Shown here piece after piece: positions 56,073-64,000 of a stretch of 64,000 nt of DNA. The notes below the pieces were generated by a model. It worked only from the letters and a program-made list of their open reading frames with translations. It did no database searches and was not told the DNA's origin. Position 1 is the stretch's first letter; each line of letters starts with the position of its first letter. The stretch is from NCBI GenBank assembly GCA_964420365.1, contig CAYQTA010000011.1, positions 51,242 to 115,241 on the forward strand, written 5' to 3'. The DNA is from JAMOQA01 sp964420365 (GTDB lineage: Bacteria > Acidobacteriota > Polarisedimenticolia > J045). The position numbers and the translations under genes were made by a program.

Positions 56073-59000
56073 ATGCGCCTTCCGCCCGGCAACCTCTTCC
56101 TCGGAGCGGCCGCCCTCCTGCTGGCCGTCCTGCTCCCCGCGGTCGCGGCGCCGCCGGACGCTCCCCTCGTGCTCGAACCGTTCGGCCGGGAACGGGGGCT
56201 CTCCCTCGACAGCATCACGTCCCTGCTCCGGGACCGGGCCGGGTTCCTCTGGATCGGCACCCGGGATGGACTGGTCCTCTACGACGGGCACGAGGCCACC
56301 GTCTTTCGGCACGACATCACCGACCCGGCCTCGATCGCGGACAACTACGTCCGGTGCCTCTACGAGGACCGGGAGGGAACGCTGTGGGTCGGGACGAACG
56401 GGAGCGGCCTCGACCGCTTCGACCGGGCCCGGCGTCGCTTCGTTCATCACCGGCACGACTCGGGGGACCCGGGAACGATCAGCCACGACAGCGTCAACGC
56501 GATCCTCGAGGACCACCGCGGCTTCCTCTGGGTCACCACCCAGATCGGCCTGAACCGGTTCGACCGGTCGAGCGGGAGGTTCGAGCGGATCCTCCCCGGG
56601 AAGGGGCCCGTGGCCGGCCTGCCCCACCCCTACGCTTACGCCCTGCTCGAGGACCCCGGGGGCGCCCTATGGGTCACGACGATCGGCGGGGGCGCCTGCC
56701 GCCTCCCACCGGGCGCGGACCGGTTCGAGTGCCTCCCGGTCGGGCGGGACGGCCTGGCCTCGGGCCGGGTGTTCGCCCTGGCGGCGGATGCGCGGGGTCG
56801 CGTCTGGATCGGGGGAGAACGGGGGCTCGACCGTTTCGACCCCCGGGACGGAACGATCGTCCACGTGCCGCTGACCGGGGGCCATCCGGGAACGGTGACG
56901 ATCACCTCCCTCCGGATCGACCCGGGGGGAACGCTCTGGATCGGCTCCTGGCGGGGCGGCATCGGTCGCCTCGACACGGAGACCGGGAAACTCCTCCCGG
57001 TGCCGGAAGTGCCCTGGCTCTCCCGGGCGAGGGTGACGGCGATCCTGGTCGGCCGGGACGGGGAGGCCTGGCTCGGTACGTGGGAACACGGCCTGGCGCG
57101 GGTTCGAAGCCCGGCGCTGCCAGCCCGGTTCGTGGCCTCCGGCACGGAGACCCCCGACGTGATGACGGTCGCCGAGGACGACCACGGCCGGACGTGGATC
57201 GGCACCTGGGGAAGCGGTCCGCTGGTCGTTCCCCCCGGAAGCACGCAGCCGCGGCGGCCGCCACTGGACCTCCCGGACGAACTCTCCCGGGGCACGATCT
57301 TCTCGATCCTCCCGGACGGTGACGGCGCCTGGCTGGGCACGACGATCGGCCTCTACCGGCTCGATCCCCGGCGGGGGATCCGGGCATTTCGCCACGATCC
57401 ACGCGACCCGGGGAGCCTCGGTCCGGGCTACGTGCGCGCGATCGTGAAGGACGGGGCGGGACGCCTGTGGATCGGGGTCGGCGGCAGCGGGGTCTACCGG
57501 CTCCGGGCCGACGGCCGGGGCTTCACGGCGTACCGGCACGATCCTGCAAACCCGGCCACGCTTCCCGACGACTACGTCACGTCCCTGGCCCTCGACCCCC
57601 GGGGAACGATCTGGGTCGGCACGCGGTCGGGCGGGCTCGCGGAGCTCGACCCCGACACCGGGCGGGCGGTGCGCTACCTCCCGGACCCGGGGGATCCGCA
57701 CGCGCTCAGCTTCCACTACGTCACCGACCTCGCCCTCGCGCCCGAGGACACGCTCCTGGTCGCCACGGCCGGCGGCGGGCTGGACATCGGACACCGTGGC
57801 CCGGGCGGCCGCATGGTCTTCCGGCGCGTGACCGCCCGCGACGGTCTCCCCGGCAACAACGTACGGGCCGTGGCGGCCGACGGGGGCACCGCGTGGCTCA
57901 CGACGCCCGAGGGGCTGGCCCGGGTGGACCTTTCCACGCTGGCCGTCGCCGCCTTCGACGAGGGAGACGGGCTCCCGGCCGGTGCCTTCCTCGAGGGGGC
58001 GGCCGCGACCGGGCGGGAAACGCTGCTGTTCGGCGCGGGGGGCGGCCTGCTCGTCCTGCCCCGGGGCCTCGACGTGGAACCGCCCCCGCCGGCCCCGGTG
58101 GTCCTGCGGGAGATCCGCACCCTGGACGGACCGGTTCGCGGGGACCTTCCCCCGTGGGAGCTTGCCCGTCTCGAAGTGCCTTGGGGGGAAACGCTCGAGT
58201 TCTCCTTCGCGATCCTGGACTACCGGGAGCCGGGACGGCACCGGTTCGCCTGGCGCCTCCGTCCACTGCGGGACGCGTGGGTCGACCTCGGGAACCGCCG
58301 CGACCTGACGCTCACGGGACTGTCCCCGGGCCGGTACGTCCTCGAGGTACGGGGCCGCGGATCCCGGGGCCCGTGGAACGAGGCACGGGTACCCCTCGAA
58401 CTGGTCGTCGTCCCCCCGTTCTGGATGACCGGGTGGTTCCGGCTCGTGCTGGTCGGCGCGGTGATCGCCGCCGGCATCGCCGCCCACCGGGTCCGCACGG
58501 CCGCCCTTCGCCGACGGAACCGGGAGTTGACCCGCCTCAAGGAGCAGCGGGAACGCGCCCTCGCGGAAATGCGGGCGAGCCGGGAGCAGCTCCGGGAGAC
58601 CTGGGCGCGCCTGCGCCGCCTGACCCGCCACCTGGAGATGGCCAAGGAGGAGGAACGCCAACGGATCGCCCGGGAGCTTCACGACGAGATGGGTCAGGCC
58701 CTGACCGCCGCGAAGATCAACCTCCAGTTGCTGGCGTCTCGGCTCGCGGGGATCGAAGACCTGGACCGGGCGCGGGACACGATCGCCCTCGTCGACCGGA
58801 TGATCGGTCACGTGCGAACCCTCTCCCTCGACCTTCGCCCTCCTCTCCTCGACGAGCTGGGCCTCGCGGCCGCGCTTCACGGGTACCTGGAGGCCCAGGC
58901 CGCCCGGACCGGCCTCGCCATCGAGACCGACCTCGCGGGCCTCCCTCGGGGGCTGCCCGGCGAGCTGGCGATCACCGTCTTCCGCTTCGCCCAGGAGGCG

Positions 59001-59276
59001 GTGACCAACGTCGTCCGCCACGCCGCCGCCACCCGGGTGCGGGTGGCGGCGCGACGCCGCGGCGAGGCGCTCGTCCTCGAGGTGAGGGACGACGGCCGGG
59101 GCTTCGACGTGGAGGAGGCCCTGCAACGGGCGGCCCGTGGCCGGCACCTGGGCCTGCTCGGGATGCGGGAACGGGTCGAGGCCCTCGGTGGAGAGTTCCG
59201 GATCACGTCCCGGCCCGGCGCCGGGACGACGATCACCGTGCGGGTACCGCTGACCGAGCCGGGAGGTGAAACGTGA
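56073..59276 (+). CDS. Hybrid-propeller sensor histidine kinase (Reg_prop / Y_Y_Y / HisKA_3)
   Basis: A 1067-residue sensor. The signal peptide is about 1-25. Around 14 repeats of the two-component-propeller type follow ('GFLWIGTRDGLVLYDGHE', 'GTLWVGTNGSGLDRFDR'), each with a W-(I/V)-G-T core, forming a periplasmic sensor. A Y_Y_Y beta domain (about 690-785) ends before a transmembrane helix (about 788-805, 'WFRLVLVGAVIAAGIAA'). A coiled coil joins to HisKA_3 with phosphoacceptor His870 ('ARELHDEMGQAL') and a HATPase with 'DDGRGFD' and 'LGMRERVEALGG'. The propeller is thought to read glycans or peptides. Coupled by ATGA-type overlap to the LuxR regulator. Confidence 0.93.
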   Translation: MRLPPGNLFLGAAALLLAVLLPAVAAPPDAPLVLEPFGRERGLSLDSITSLLRDRAGFLWIGTRDGLVLYDGHEATVFRHDITDPASIADNYVRCLYEDREGTLWVGTNGSGLDRFDRARRRFVHHRHDSGDPGTISHDSVNAILEDHRGFLWVTTQIGLNRFDRSSGRFERILPGKGPVAGLPHPYAYALLEDPGGALWVTTIGGGACRLPPGADRFECLPVGRDGLASGRVFALAADARGRVWIGGERGLDRFDPRDGTIVHVPLTGGHPGTVTITSLRIDPGGTLWIGSWRGGIGRLDTETGKLLPVPEVPWLSRARVTAILVGRDGEAWLGTWEHGLARVRSPALPARFVASGTETPDVMTVAEDDHGRTWIGTWGSGPLVVPPGSTQPRRPPLDLPDELSRGTIFSILPDGDGAWLGTTIGLYRLDPRRGIRAFRHDPRDPGSLGPGYVRAIVKDGAGRLWIGVGGSGVYRLRADGRGFTAYRHDPANPATLPDDYVTSLALDPRGTIWVGTRSGGLAELDPDTGRAVRYLPDPGDPHALSFHYVTDLALAPEDTLLVATAGGGLDIGHRGPGGRMVFRRVTARDGLPGNNVRAVAADGGTAWLTTPEGLARVDLSTLAVAAFDEGDGLPAGAFLEGAAATGRETLLFGAGGGLLVLPRGLDVEPPPPAPVVLREIRTLDGPVRGDLPPWELARLEVPWGETLEFSFAILDYREPGRHRFAWRLRPLRDAWVDLGNRRDLTLTGLSPGRYVLEVRGRGSRGPWNEARVPLELVVVPPFWMTGWFRLVLVGAVIAAGIAAHRVRTAALRRRNRELTRLKEQRERALAEMRASREQLRETWARLRRLTRHLEMAKEEERQRIARELHDEMGQALTAAKINLQLLASRLAGIEDLDRARDTIALVDRMIGHVRTLSLDLRPPLLDELGLAAALHGYLEAQAARTGLAIETDLAGLPRGLPGELAITVFRFAQEAVTNVVRHAAATRVRVAARRRGEALVLEVRDDGRGFDVEEALQRAARGRHLGLLGMRERVEALGGEFRITSRPGAGTTITVRVPLTEPGGET

Positions 59277-59911
59277 AGGTCCTGCTCGCCGACGACCATC
59301 ACCTGGTCCGCGCGGGGATCCGCGCGCTCCTCGAACGGATGGACGGGGTGGAGATCGTCGCCGAGGCGGGGGACGGCCGGCAAGCCCTCGAGCTGATCGA
59401 CCGCACCCGCCCGGACATCGCCCTCCTCGACATCACGATGCCCGGCCTGAACGGGCTCGAGGTTGCCGCCCGCGTCCCTGCCACCGGGGCGCGAACCCGG
59501 GTGATCATCCTCTCGATGCACGCCCACGAGGGATACGTCGCGCAGGCCCTCCGCGCGGGGGTCGCCGGTTACCTGCTCAAGGACGCGGTCGCCACCGAGC
59601 TGGAACTCGCCCTCCGGGCGGTCGCCAGGGGGGAGCGGTACCTGGGCCCCGCGATCTCGACGACGGTGATCGAGGGATTCCTGCGGGCCGGCGAGGAAGC
59701 CGACGATCCCCTGGCGCCGCTGACGGCGCGCCAGCGCGAGATTCTCCAGTTGATCGCCGAGGGGCGGTCGACCAAGGAGATCGCGGCGGAACTGGACGTG
59801 AGCGTCAAGACCGTCGAGACCCACCGGGCTCACATCATGGAACGCCTGGGAATCCGGGACGTCGCGGGGCTGGTTCGCTTCGCGATCCGCGCCGGTCTCG
59901 TGGAACCCTGA
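59273..59911 (+). CDS. NarL/LuxR-type response regulator
   Basis: A 212-residue regulator starting inside the kinase stop codon (GTGA). Receiver with 'LADDHHLVRAGIRALLE', Asp53 in 'IALLDITMPGLNG', Ser in 'IILSMHA' and Lys in 'YLLKDAV'. The C-terminal LuxR helix-turn-helix has 'LTARQREILQLIAEGRSTKEIAAELDVSVKTVETH' (seen in pieces). It is the cognate partner of the upstream HisKA_3 kinase by class and position and should bind DNA as a dimer when phosphorylated. The last 77 bp overlap, in antisense, the 3' end of the receiver gene on the other strand. Confidence 0.95.
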   Translation: MKVLLADDHHLVRAGIRALLERMDGVEIVAEAGDGRQALELIDRTRPDIALLDITMPGLNGLEVAARVPATGARTRVIILSMHAHEGYVAQALRAGVAGYLLKDAVATELELALRAVARGERYLGPAISTTVIEGFLRAGEEADDPLAPLTARQREILQLIAEGRSTKEIAAELDVSVKTVETHRAHIMERLGIRDVAGLVRFAIRAGLVEP

Positions 59912-60287
59912 GCCCGTCGAGAAACGGCCCGAGCCGCGGGAGAAGCGCCGACTTGTCCAGGGCGGCGACCGCCCCGCAGGAGAGGGCCTCGCGTCGGACC
60001 GCGGCGTAGTCATAGAGAACGAGGAGGACCACCAGGGGGGGCGCCGGCACCACCGTGAGCCGGCGCGCCAGCGCGAATCCCCCGTCGGGAGGCAGGACGG
60101 CGTCGAGGAGCACCAGGTCGATTGCTCCGGCCGCCGCCATCCGCTCCACCTCCCCTCCCCGGCCGGCAACCCGCACCTCCGCGACGCGCGGGTGGCTCGC
60201 CAGCCAGCCGGAGATCGCGTCCCGGAACTCCGGGCTTCCGTCGGCGACCAGCACGCGAAGGGCGGCTCCCTCGTCGTTCATCGGCAT
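59835..60287 (-). CDS. Orphan receiver-domain protein, convergently overlapping the LuxR regulator gene
   Basis: A 150-residue stand-alone receiver. 'VLVADGSPEFRDAI' has only one of the usual acidic pair. Phosphoacceptor Asp62 is in 'IDLVLLDAVLPPDGG' and Lys in 'AALDKSAL'; the T/S switch is not obvious ('VVLLVLYDYAA'). GGAGG stands 3 bp from ATG 60287 and 9 bp from a second ATG at 60281; the second may be the real start. The C-terminal 25 residues (Arg/Pro-rich) are encoded antisense to the LuxR regulator. No kinase is adjacent on its strand. It may be a phosphate sink or a diverged regulator. Confidence 0.7.
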   Translation of the reverse strand: MPMNDEGAALRVLVADGSPEFRDAISGWLASHPRVAEVRVAGRGGEVERMAAAGAIDLVLLDAVLPPDGGFALARRLTVVPAPPLVVLLVLYDYAAVRREALSCGAVAALDKSALLPRLGPFLDGLRVPRDRRGSRSEPAPRRPGFPGVP

Positions 60288-60363
60288 GAACCTCCACCGG
60301 AAAGGGCGCCGGGGAGGGCGCGGCCCGTCCCCGGCGCCCCGGCAGGTGGCGTCGTATCGCCCG

Positions 60364-61527
60364 TCAGGGAACGACGATGCGGAACGCCTCCAGCATCCCG
60401 TCGGGGTTGCGGCCCGTACCGACGATGACCTTTCCGTCGTTCGAGACCGCGACGCTGTTGAGGAAGTCCCACTCGTCGCAGGAGGCGAGCTGGCTCCGCT
60501 CCCCCCTGCAGATCCGGGCGGCGGTCGCCTCGTCGGTCCTGGCGCGGACCCAGTCCTGGAGCATCGCCATGCCGTCCTCGGCGGTCCAGATGAAGGCCCA
60601 GGCCTCGCCAAGCCTGAACAGGTAGTCGTACCCCACGACGACCCGGCCGTCGTCGCTGACGTCCCGGGCCGCGGCCTGCCCGTCGACCAGGTCGCCGCAG
60701 ACCCCCTTCGGCGTGCCGAGGCTGACCACGCCGGTCTCCTTCGACCAGAACCAGGCCTCGTGGTAGCTGCACGGGTTCGACTTGTCGGCGAATCCGCCAC
60801 CGACCACGTACCGGCCATCCGAGCTGACGCCCTGCGCCTCGCCCACGAAGACCGGCGCGCCCGGCCCCGCGAACCACTCCGGCCCGACACCGCCCTCCCA
60901 GCGGGCCCCGAGGCGCGAGCCGTCGCCGGCGTCGCTCCAGCCGACGATCGTGAACGCGTCCGCGCTGATCGCGTTCGCCCGGCTCGCTCTTCCCTCGACG
61001 ATCGTACCGAGGTCGACCATCCCGGTCTCCTCCGACCAGGAGAAGGCGTGAGCGTTCCGGCAGTCCAGGTAGGCGAGGCCGACGACGACCCTCCCGTCCC
61101 CGGAGACGTCGTAGGCGGACGTCAGGGTCCGCCCACAGGGCCGGGCACCGGGAAGGCCACCGAGGGTCTTCCAGCGGTCGCCGCCGAGCCAGATGGCCGC
61201 TTCCTTGTGGATCCGCCCGTCGTCGCCGGCGACCGGGACGTTTCCGATCACCGTGCTGCCGTCGTCGGAGATCGCGACCATCTCGGTCCCCGGGGGGCCA
61301 CCGATCCGCTGGAGGCCGCCGGTGGCCGTCCAGAGCGTGTTGTTCGCGAACAGGATCGCCTCGCCGTCCCCGGACATGTCGAGGGCGCAGGGGCGGGGCA
61401 TGACCGCCGGTCCGCAAACGACGCCGAGGGGCTCGAACCTCACGTCCTGGGCGAGGGTGGGGAACGCCGTCACTGCGACCAGGCCGACCAGCGCCAGGAC
61501 CTTCAAGCTACGAAACAGGGGACTCAT
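60364..61527 (-). CDS. Secreted HAF-repeat beta-propeller-like protein
   Basis: A 387-residue exported protein with signal peptide about 1-24 ('LVAVTAFPTLAQD') and RBS GGAGG. Six or seven repeats of the HAF / PEP-CTERM-associated kind follow, each with a core like 'AYDVSGDGRVVVGLAYLD' or 'GVSSDGRYVVGGGF' and a partner strand such as 'AFSWSEETGMVDLGT'. These usually make a beta-propeller. There is no C-terminal sorting signal or membrane helix, so it is likely released or periplasmic. Function unknown. It lies in a minus-strand group with the orphan receiver but is 76 bp upstream of it. Confidence 0.8.
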   Translation of the reverse strand: MSPLFRSLKVLALVGLVAVTAFPTLAQDVRFEPLGVVCGPAVMPRPCALDMSGDGEAILFANNTLWTATGGLQRIGGPPGTEMVAISDDGSTVIGNVPVAGDDGRIHKEAAIWLGGDRWKTLGGLPGARPCGRTLTSAYDVSGDGRVVVGLAYLDCRNAHAFSWSEETGMVDLGTIVEGRASRANAISADAFTIVGWSDAGDGSRLGARWEGGVGPEWFAGPGAPVFVGEAQGVSSDGRYVVGGGFADKSNPCSYHEAWFWSKETGVVSLGTPKGVCGDLVDGQAAARDVSDDGRVVVGYDYLFRLGEAWAFIWTAEDGMAMLQDWVRARTDEATAARICRGERSQLASCDEWDFLNSVAVSNDGKVIVGTGRNPDGMLEAFRIVVP

Positions 61528-61763
61528 CTCTGGACCTCCCTTCGGCCGAAAACGGGCCGGTGCGTCACGAGTTCGCCCGTGGTTGTACGCGCGTGCACGC
61601 GGGCCACCCATCGGGGAATCCCCGGTTTCCCGGGGAAATCTCCCTGACGCGTCCCGGAGCGGAACCCGGTCCACCGACGAGCGGGGGTGCCCGGGTGAAC
61701 GTCGACCGCGCCCGCGGTCGCCCTGTCCCCGCCCCGGGCAACGGCCACCTCGAGTCCCGGCCT

Positions 61764-61784
61764 CCGCCGGGCAAATCCCGGCGG
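61764..61784 (-). terminator. Hairpin after the second MinD-ferredoxin ATPase
   Basis: A perfect 8-bp stem (CCGCCGGG / CCCGGCGG) with loop CAAAT, 31 bp past the stop at 61816. The remaining intergenic sequence to 61527 holds further short GC dyads but no gene I can support. Confidence 0.45.
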
Positions 61785-61815
61785 GGCCGGGGAGAACGCC
61801 TGGTAGGGAGGGGCG

Positions 61816-62691
61816 TCAGCCGAGGACGAGTTCCCGGAACCGGGCGTACGCCTCCCGGAGCGCCCGGGACGCCGGGGCCTCCGGGTCGGTCTCGACGACA
61901 CTCTTCCCCGCGACCATCGCCCGGGGAACCGCCGGGTCGTAGGGGACGCGGGCGAGGACCGGGAGCCGCCGTTCGGCGGCCCAGGACTCGATGCGCTCCG
62001 CGGTGGTGGGAGAGAGGTCCCACTTGTTGATCACCAGGGCCGCGGGAGCCCCGAAGTGCCGGACGACTCCCAGCGCCCGCTCCACGTCGTGCAGGCCGGA
62101 AACGGTCGGCTCGGTAACCAGCACCGCCCCGTCGACCCCGGTCACGCTGGCGATCACCGGGCAACCGATCCCGGGAGGCCCGTCGACCAGCACCCACGGT
62201 GTCTCGACCCGGGACGCGATCTCCCGGGCCTTCTGCCGTACCAGGGTGACCAGCTTCCCCGAGTTCTCTTCCCCCGGGAGCAGCTCCGCCCCGGCAAACG
62301 GCCCCCGCGCGCTCGTGCCCGTCATCCAGTGACCGGTCACCTGGGCCTCGAGGCGGATCGCGCCCGTCGGGCAGGCATGGACACAGGCCCCGCAACCCTC
62401 GCAGAGCCAGGGATCGATGTTGAACTCCTCGTCGATCGCCTCGAAGCGGCACGCCTCCCGGCACTCGCCGCAGAGCGTGCAGAGGGAACCGTCCTTGACC
62501 GCGACCTTCGAGCCCTCGAACTCTCCCTCCTGCTCGATGCGCGGCGCGAGCAGGATGTGAAGGTTGGCGGCCTCGACGTCCGCGTCGGCGAGCACCTGGT
62601 GCCCGCCGAGCACGGCGAACGCCGCGGTCACCGATGTCTTGCCGGTCCCGCCCTTGCCGGACAGGAAGACGATCGTCGGCGCCCCGCTCAT
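61816..62691 (-). CDS. MinD-superfamily P-loop ATPase with inserted ferredoxin domain (second copy)
   Basis: A 291-residue protein. Deviant Walker A 'LSGKGGTGKTSVTAAF', then after about 60 residues two 4Fe-4S motifs 'CTLCGECREACRFEAI' and 'CEGCGACVHACPTGAI' inserted in the ATPase, then 'VLVDGPPGIGCPVIASV' (Walker B) and 'INKWDLS'. Such proteins are found widely in anaerobes and facultative bacteria, usually in adjacent pairs. They resemble the Mrp/NBP35 Fe-S carriers plus an electron-transfer module. ATG overlaps the upstream gene's stop. Precise biochemical role is untested. Confidence 0.92.
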   Translation of the reverse strand: MSGAPTIVFLSGKGGTGKTSVTAAFAVLGGHQVLADADVEAANLHILLAPRIEQEGEFEGSKVAVKDGSLCTLCGECREACRFEAIDEEFNIDPWLCEGCGACVHACPTGAIRLEAQVTGHWMTGTSARGPFAGAELLPGEENSGKLVTLVRQKAREIASRVETPWVLVDGPPGIGCPVIASVTGVDGAVLVTEPTVSGLHDVERALGVVRHFGAPAALVINKWDLSPTTAERIESWAAERRLPVLARVPYDPAVPRAMVAGKSVVETDPEAPASRALREAYARFRELVLG

Positions 62692-63533
62692 GCCAGCACC
62701 TCCTGCTCGAGGCCGGCCAGCGCCGCGAGCACCGCTTCGCGGAACGTCGCGCTCTCCCGGGCCGGGTTCCGACCCTCGGCGTAGAGCGCCGCGATCTCCC
62801 GGTCGAAGGGAATCCGGGCGAGGACCGGGAGCCCTTCTTCCTCGCACCAGCGAAGCACGCCGTCGTCCCCGATCCCGTCCCGGTTGATCACGACCCCGGA
62901 GGGCACGCCGACGGCACGAGCCACCGAGACCGCCGCCTTCAGGTCGTGGAGACCGAACGGGGTCGGTTCGGTCACCAGGATCGCCGCGTCGGCCCCGCGG
63001 AGGGAGGCGATCGTGGGGCAACCGGTCCCCGGCGGGCAGTCGAGGATCGAGAGGCGATCGGGATCGATCTCCCGCCTGAGCGCGTGGACGACCGGTGTCG
63101 CCGTCGCCTCCCCGACGTCGAGGACGCCCCGCGCGAACGGGAAGCCACCCGCCACCCCGATCTCCACCTTGCCGAGGGGGACCTCGATCTCGCTGATCGC
63201 GTCGCGGGGACAGACGCGCCGGCAGACGCCGCAGCCGTGGCACAGCTCGTCGAAGACGAGGATCTTCTCCCCCGCACGGGCCAGGGCCCCGAACTCGCAC
63301 GCCTCCACGCAGGCCCCGCACAGGTCGCAGGCATTCGGGTCGATCCGGGGGCGCCAGGTGACGACGCGGCGCTCCCCGGTCCACGTGACGTCCAGGAACA
63401 GGTGGGCGTTCGGCGCCTCCACGTCCGCGTCGAGGAGCTGCACGGGGCGCGTCTCCGCGAGGGCCAGGGCAAGGCCCACCGCGAGGGTCGTCTTCCCCGT
63501 TCCTCCCTTTCCGCTGGCCACGGCGAGGATCAT
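62688..63533 (-). CDS. MinD-superfamily P-loop ATPase with inserted ferredoxin domain (first copy)
   Basis: A 281-residue paralogue of its neighbour: Walker A 'ASGKGGTGKTTLAVGL', 'LLDADVEAPNAHLFL', ferredoxin motifs 'CDLCGACVEACEFGAL' and 'CHGCGVCRRVCPRDAI', Walker B 'ILDCPPGTGCPTIASL'. Both copies keep all eight cluster cysteines and the Walker Lys, so both should bind two 4Fe-4S clusters and ATP. They probably work as a heterodimer on Fe-S or metal cofactor transfer. Its ATG overlaps the stop of the NifX-like gene. Confidence 0.92.
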   Translation of the reverse strand: MILAVASGKGGTGKTTLAVGLALALAETRPVQLLDADVEAPNAHLFLDVTWTGERRVVTWRPRIDPNACDLCGACVEACEFGALARAGEKILVFDELCHGCGVCRRVCPRDAISEIEVPLGKVEIGVAGGFPFARGVLDVGEATATPVVHALRREIDPDRLSILDCPPGTGCPTIASLRGADAAILVTEPTPFGLHDLKAAVSVARAVGVPSGVVINRDGIGDDGVLRWCEEEGLPVLARIPFDREIAALYAEGRNPARESATFREAVLAALAGLEQEVLA

Positions 63534-63898
63534 CCGCAGCGGCCTCCCCCACCGCACCCGCCGACGAGCCCCGCCGGGGTGGCGCGTCCCGCGCGCCAGT
63601 CCTCGATCGCGTCGCCGACGGTCCCCCAGGGCCCGACGAACACCTCGATGCCGCGGGCCGCGCAGAGATCGATCGCCTTGCGCCCGATCCCGCCGCAGAG
63701 GAGAACGTCGATCCCGAGGGCCGCCAGGTTGTCGGCGGGGAGCCCGCGACCGCCCATGTGCTCCGAGTCGTTCGGCACGACGCGCACCTCCCCGCTCTCG
63801 CTGTCCCAGAGGGTGTAGACCGGCGCGTGTCCGAAATGGGCACTCACCCGGTCCCCGAGACCGCCCGTACTCTCGGACGGCACGCACACGATGGCCAT
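63530..63898 (-). CDS. NifX/NifB-C-terminal-like iron-molybdenum cofactor-binding protein
   Basis: A 122-residue single-domain protein of the dinitrogenase-cofactor (NifX/NafY) family: 'IVCVPSESTGGLGDRVSAHFGHAP' (split) at the start, 'NLAALGIDVLLCGGIGRKAI' and a Gly/Cys tail 'GGCGGGGRCG'. Start ATG 63898 follows GGGAGGTG. No nitrogenase genes are visible, and members beside MinD-ferredoxin pairs are common in non-fixing bacteria, where they are thought to handle a metal cluster. First gene visible in the operon. Confidence 0.9.
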   Translation of the reverse strand: MAIVCVPSESTGGLGDRVSAHFGHAPVYTLWDSESGEVRVVPNDSEHMGGRGLPADNLAALGIDVLLCGGIGRKAIDLCAARGIEVFVGPWGTVGDAIEDWRAGRATPAGLVGGCGGGGRCG

Positions 63899-64000
63899 GG
63901 TCACCTCCCGGTCGAACCTCTCGTTCGTCAGGCGCTCAAGCCACTTCGCCCGCGTCGCGCGGCGCGACACGCCTTACCAGCCGCATCGCCCGCGGCCGCC

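Noticed and set aside
63530..63898. Evidence for nitrogen fixation
   Set aside because: A NifX-like domain alone is common in non-fixing bacteria; no nif structural genes are visible.

Overview
The window is very GC-rich, densely packed bacterial chromosome from a Gram-negative organism: there are outer-membrane barrels, lipoproteins and a Wza/Wzc-type export pair. Starts are often GTG, and neighbouring genes often overlap by 4 bp (ATGA or GTGA). I see no phage, insertion sequence, CRISPR array or rRNA. Proteins such as TPR/DUF3857, carboxypeptidase-regulatory-like (CRP) domain proteins, a two-component-propeller histidine kinase and tandem MinD-ferredoxin ATPases fit an uncultivated high-GC lineage. 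Acidobacteriota or a neighbour is my best guess, held with low certainty.

Layout. 1-4.2 kb (+): a TPR/DUF3857/transglutaminase-like protein running in from the left edge, then a DUF697 membrane protein. 4.2-12.5 kb (-): a secreted CE6-type esterase, a 2,4-dienoyl-CoA reductase-like SDR, an NTF2-fold protein, a STAS-like protein, an outer-membrane MetA-like protein and uvrA. 12.5-20.9 kb (+): a lipoprotein, folD, coaE, tldD, tldE, a 50-residue membrane peptide, an S9 prolyl-oligopeptidase-family peptidase and a catalytically degenerate dienelactone-hydrolase lipoprotein. 20.9-22.6 kb (-): two related helical proteins and pyrE. 22.7-32.1 kb (+): an envelope polysaccharide export locus (outer-membrane barrel, Wza-like, Wzc-like, O-antigen-ligase/TPR) bracketed by three small CRP-domain proteins that share an unusual C-terminal helix plus acidic tail. 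32.2-37.8 kb (-): zinc-ribbon protein, lon, hsp20, EF-G paralogue.

37.8-38.1 kb holds no credible protein gene. It carries a near-consensus promoter (TTGACA-N17-AATAAT), about 190 nt of foldable sequence and a perfect 12-bp terminator hairpin with a U-rich tail, so it is a strong candidate for an undescribed small RNA or an attenuator leader of the EF-G paralogue. 38.1-41.8 kb (-) is a translationally coupled trio: an output-less response regulator, a PAS histidine kinase and a diverged molybdopterin-oxidoreductase-like protein. 41.9-42.8 kb: an SDR and tRNA-Gly(GCC). 43.0-44.9 kb (+): DUF47 and a PiT phosphate transporter. 44.9-49.3 kb (-): AI-2E-family permease, asparaginase II-like, dihydrouridine synthase, NUDIX and M50-like protease, all coupled. 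49.4-51.9 kb (-): thiolase, small membrane protein, 3-hydroxyacyl-CoA dehydrogenase. 52.2-55.8 kb (-): dnaJ-like and clpB behind a heat-shock-like promoter. 56.1-59.9 kb (+): a 1067-residue propeller histidine kinase and its LuxR-type regulator, with an orphan receiver gene overlapping convergently. 60.4-61.5 kb (-): a HAF-repeat secreted protein. 61.8-63.9 kb (-): a NifX/NifB-like protein and two MinD-ferredoxin ATPases.

Most genes are housekeeping, proteostasis or envelope functions. The parts most likely to be new are the 38-kb RNA, the acidic-tail CRP family around the export locus, and the regulator/kinase/molybdopterin-like operon.
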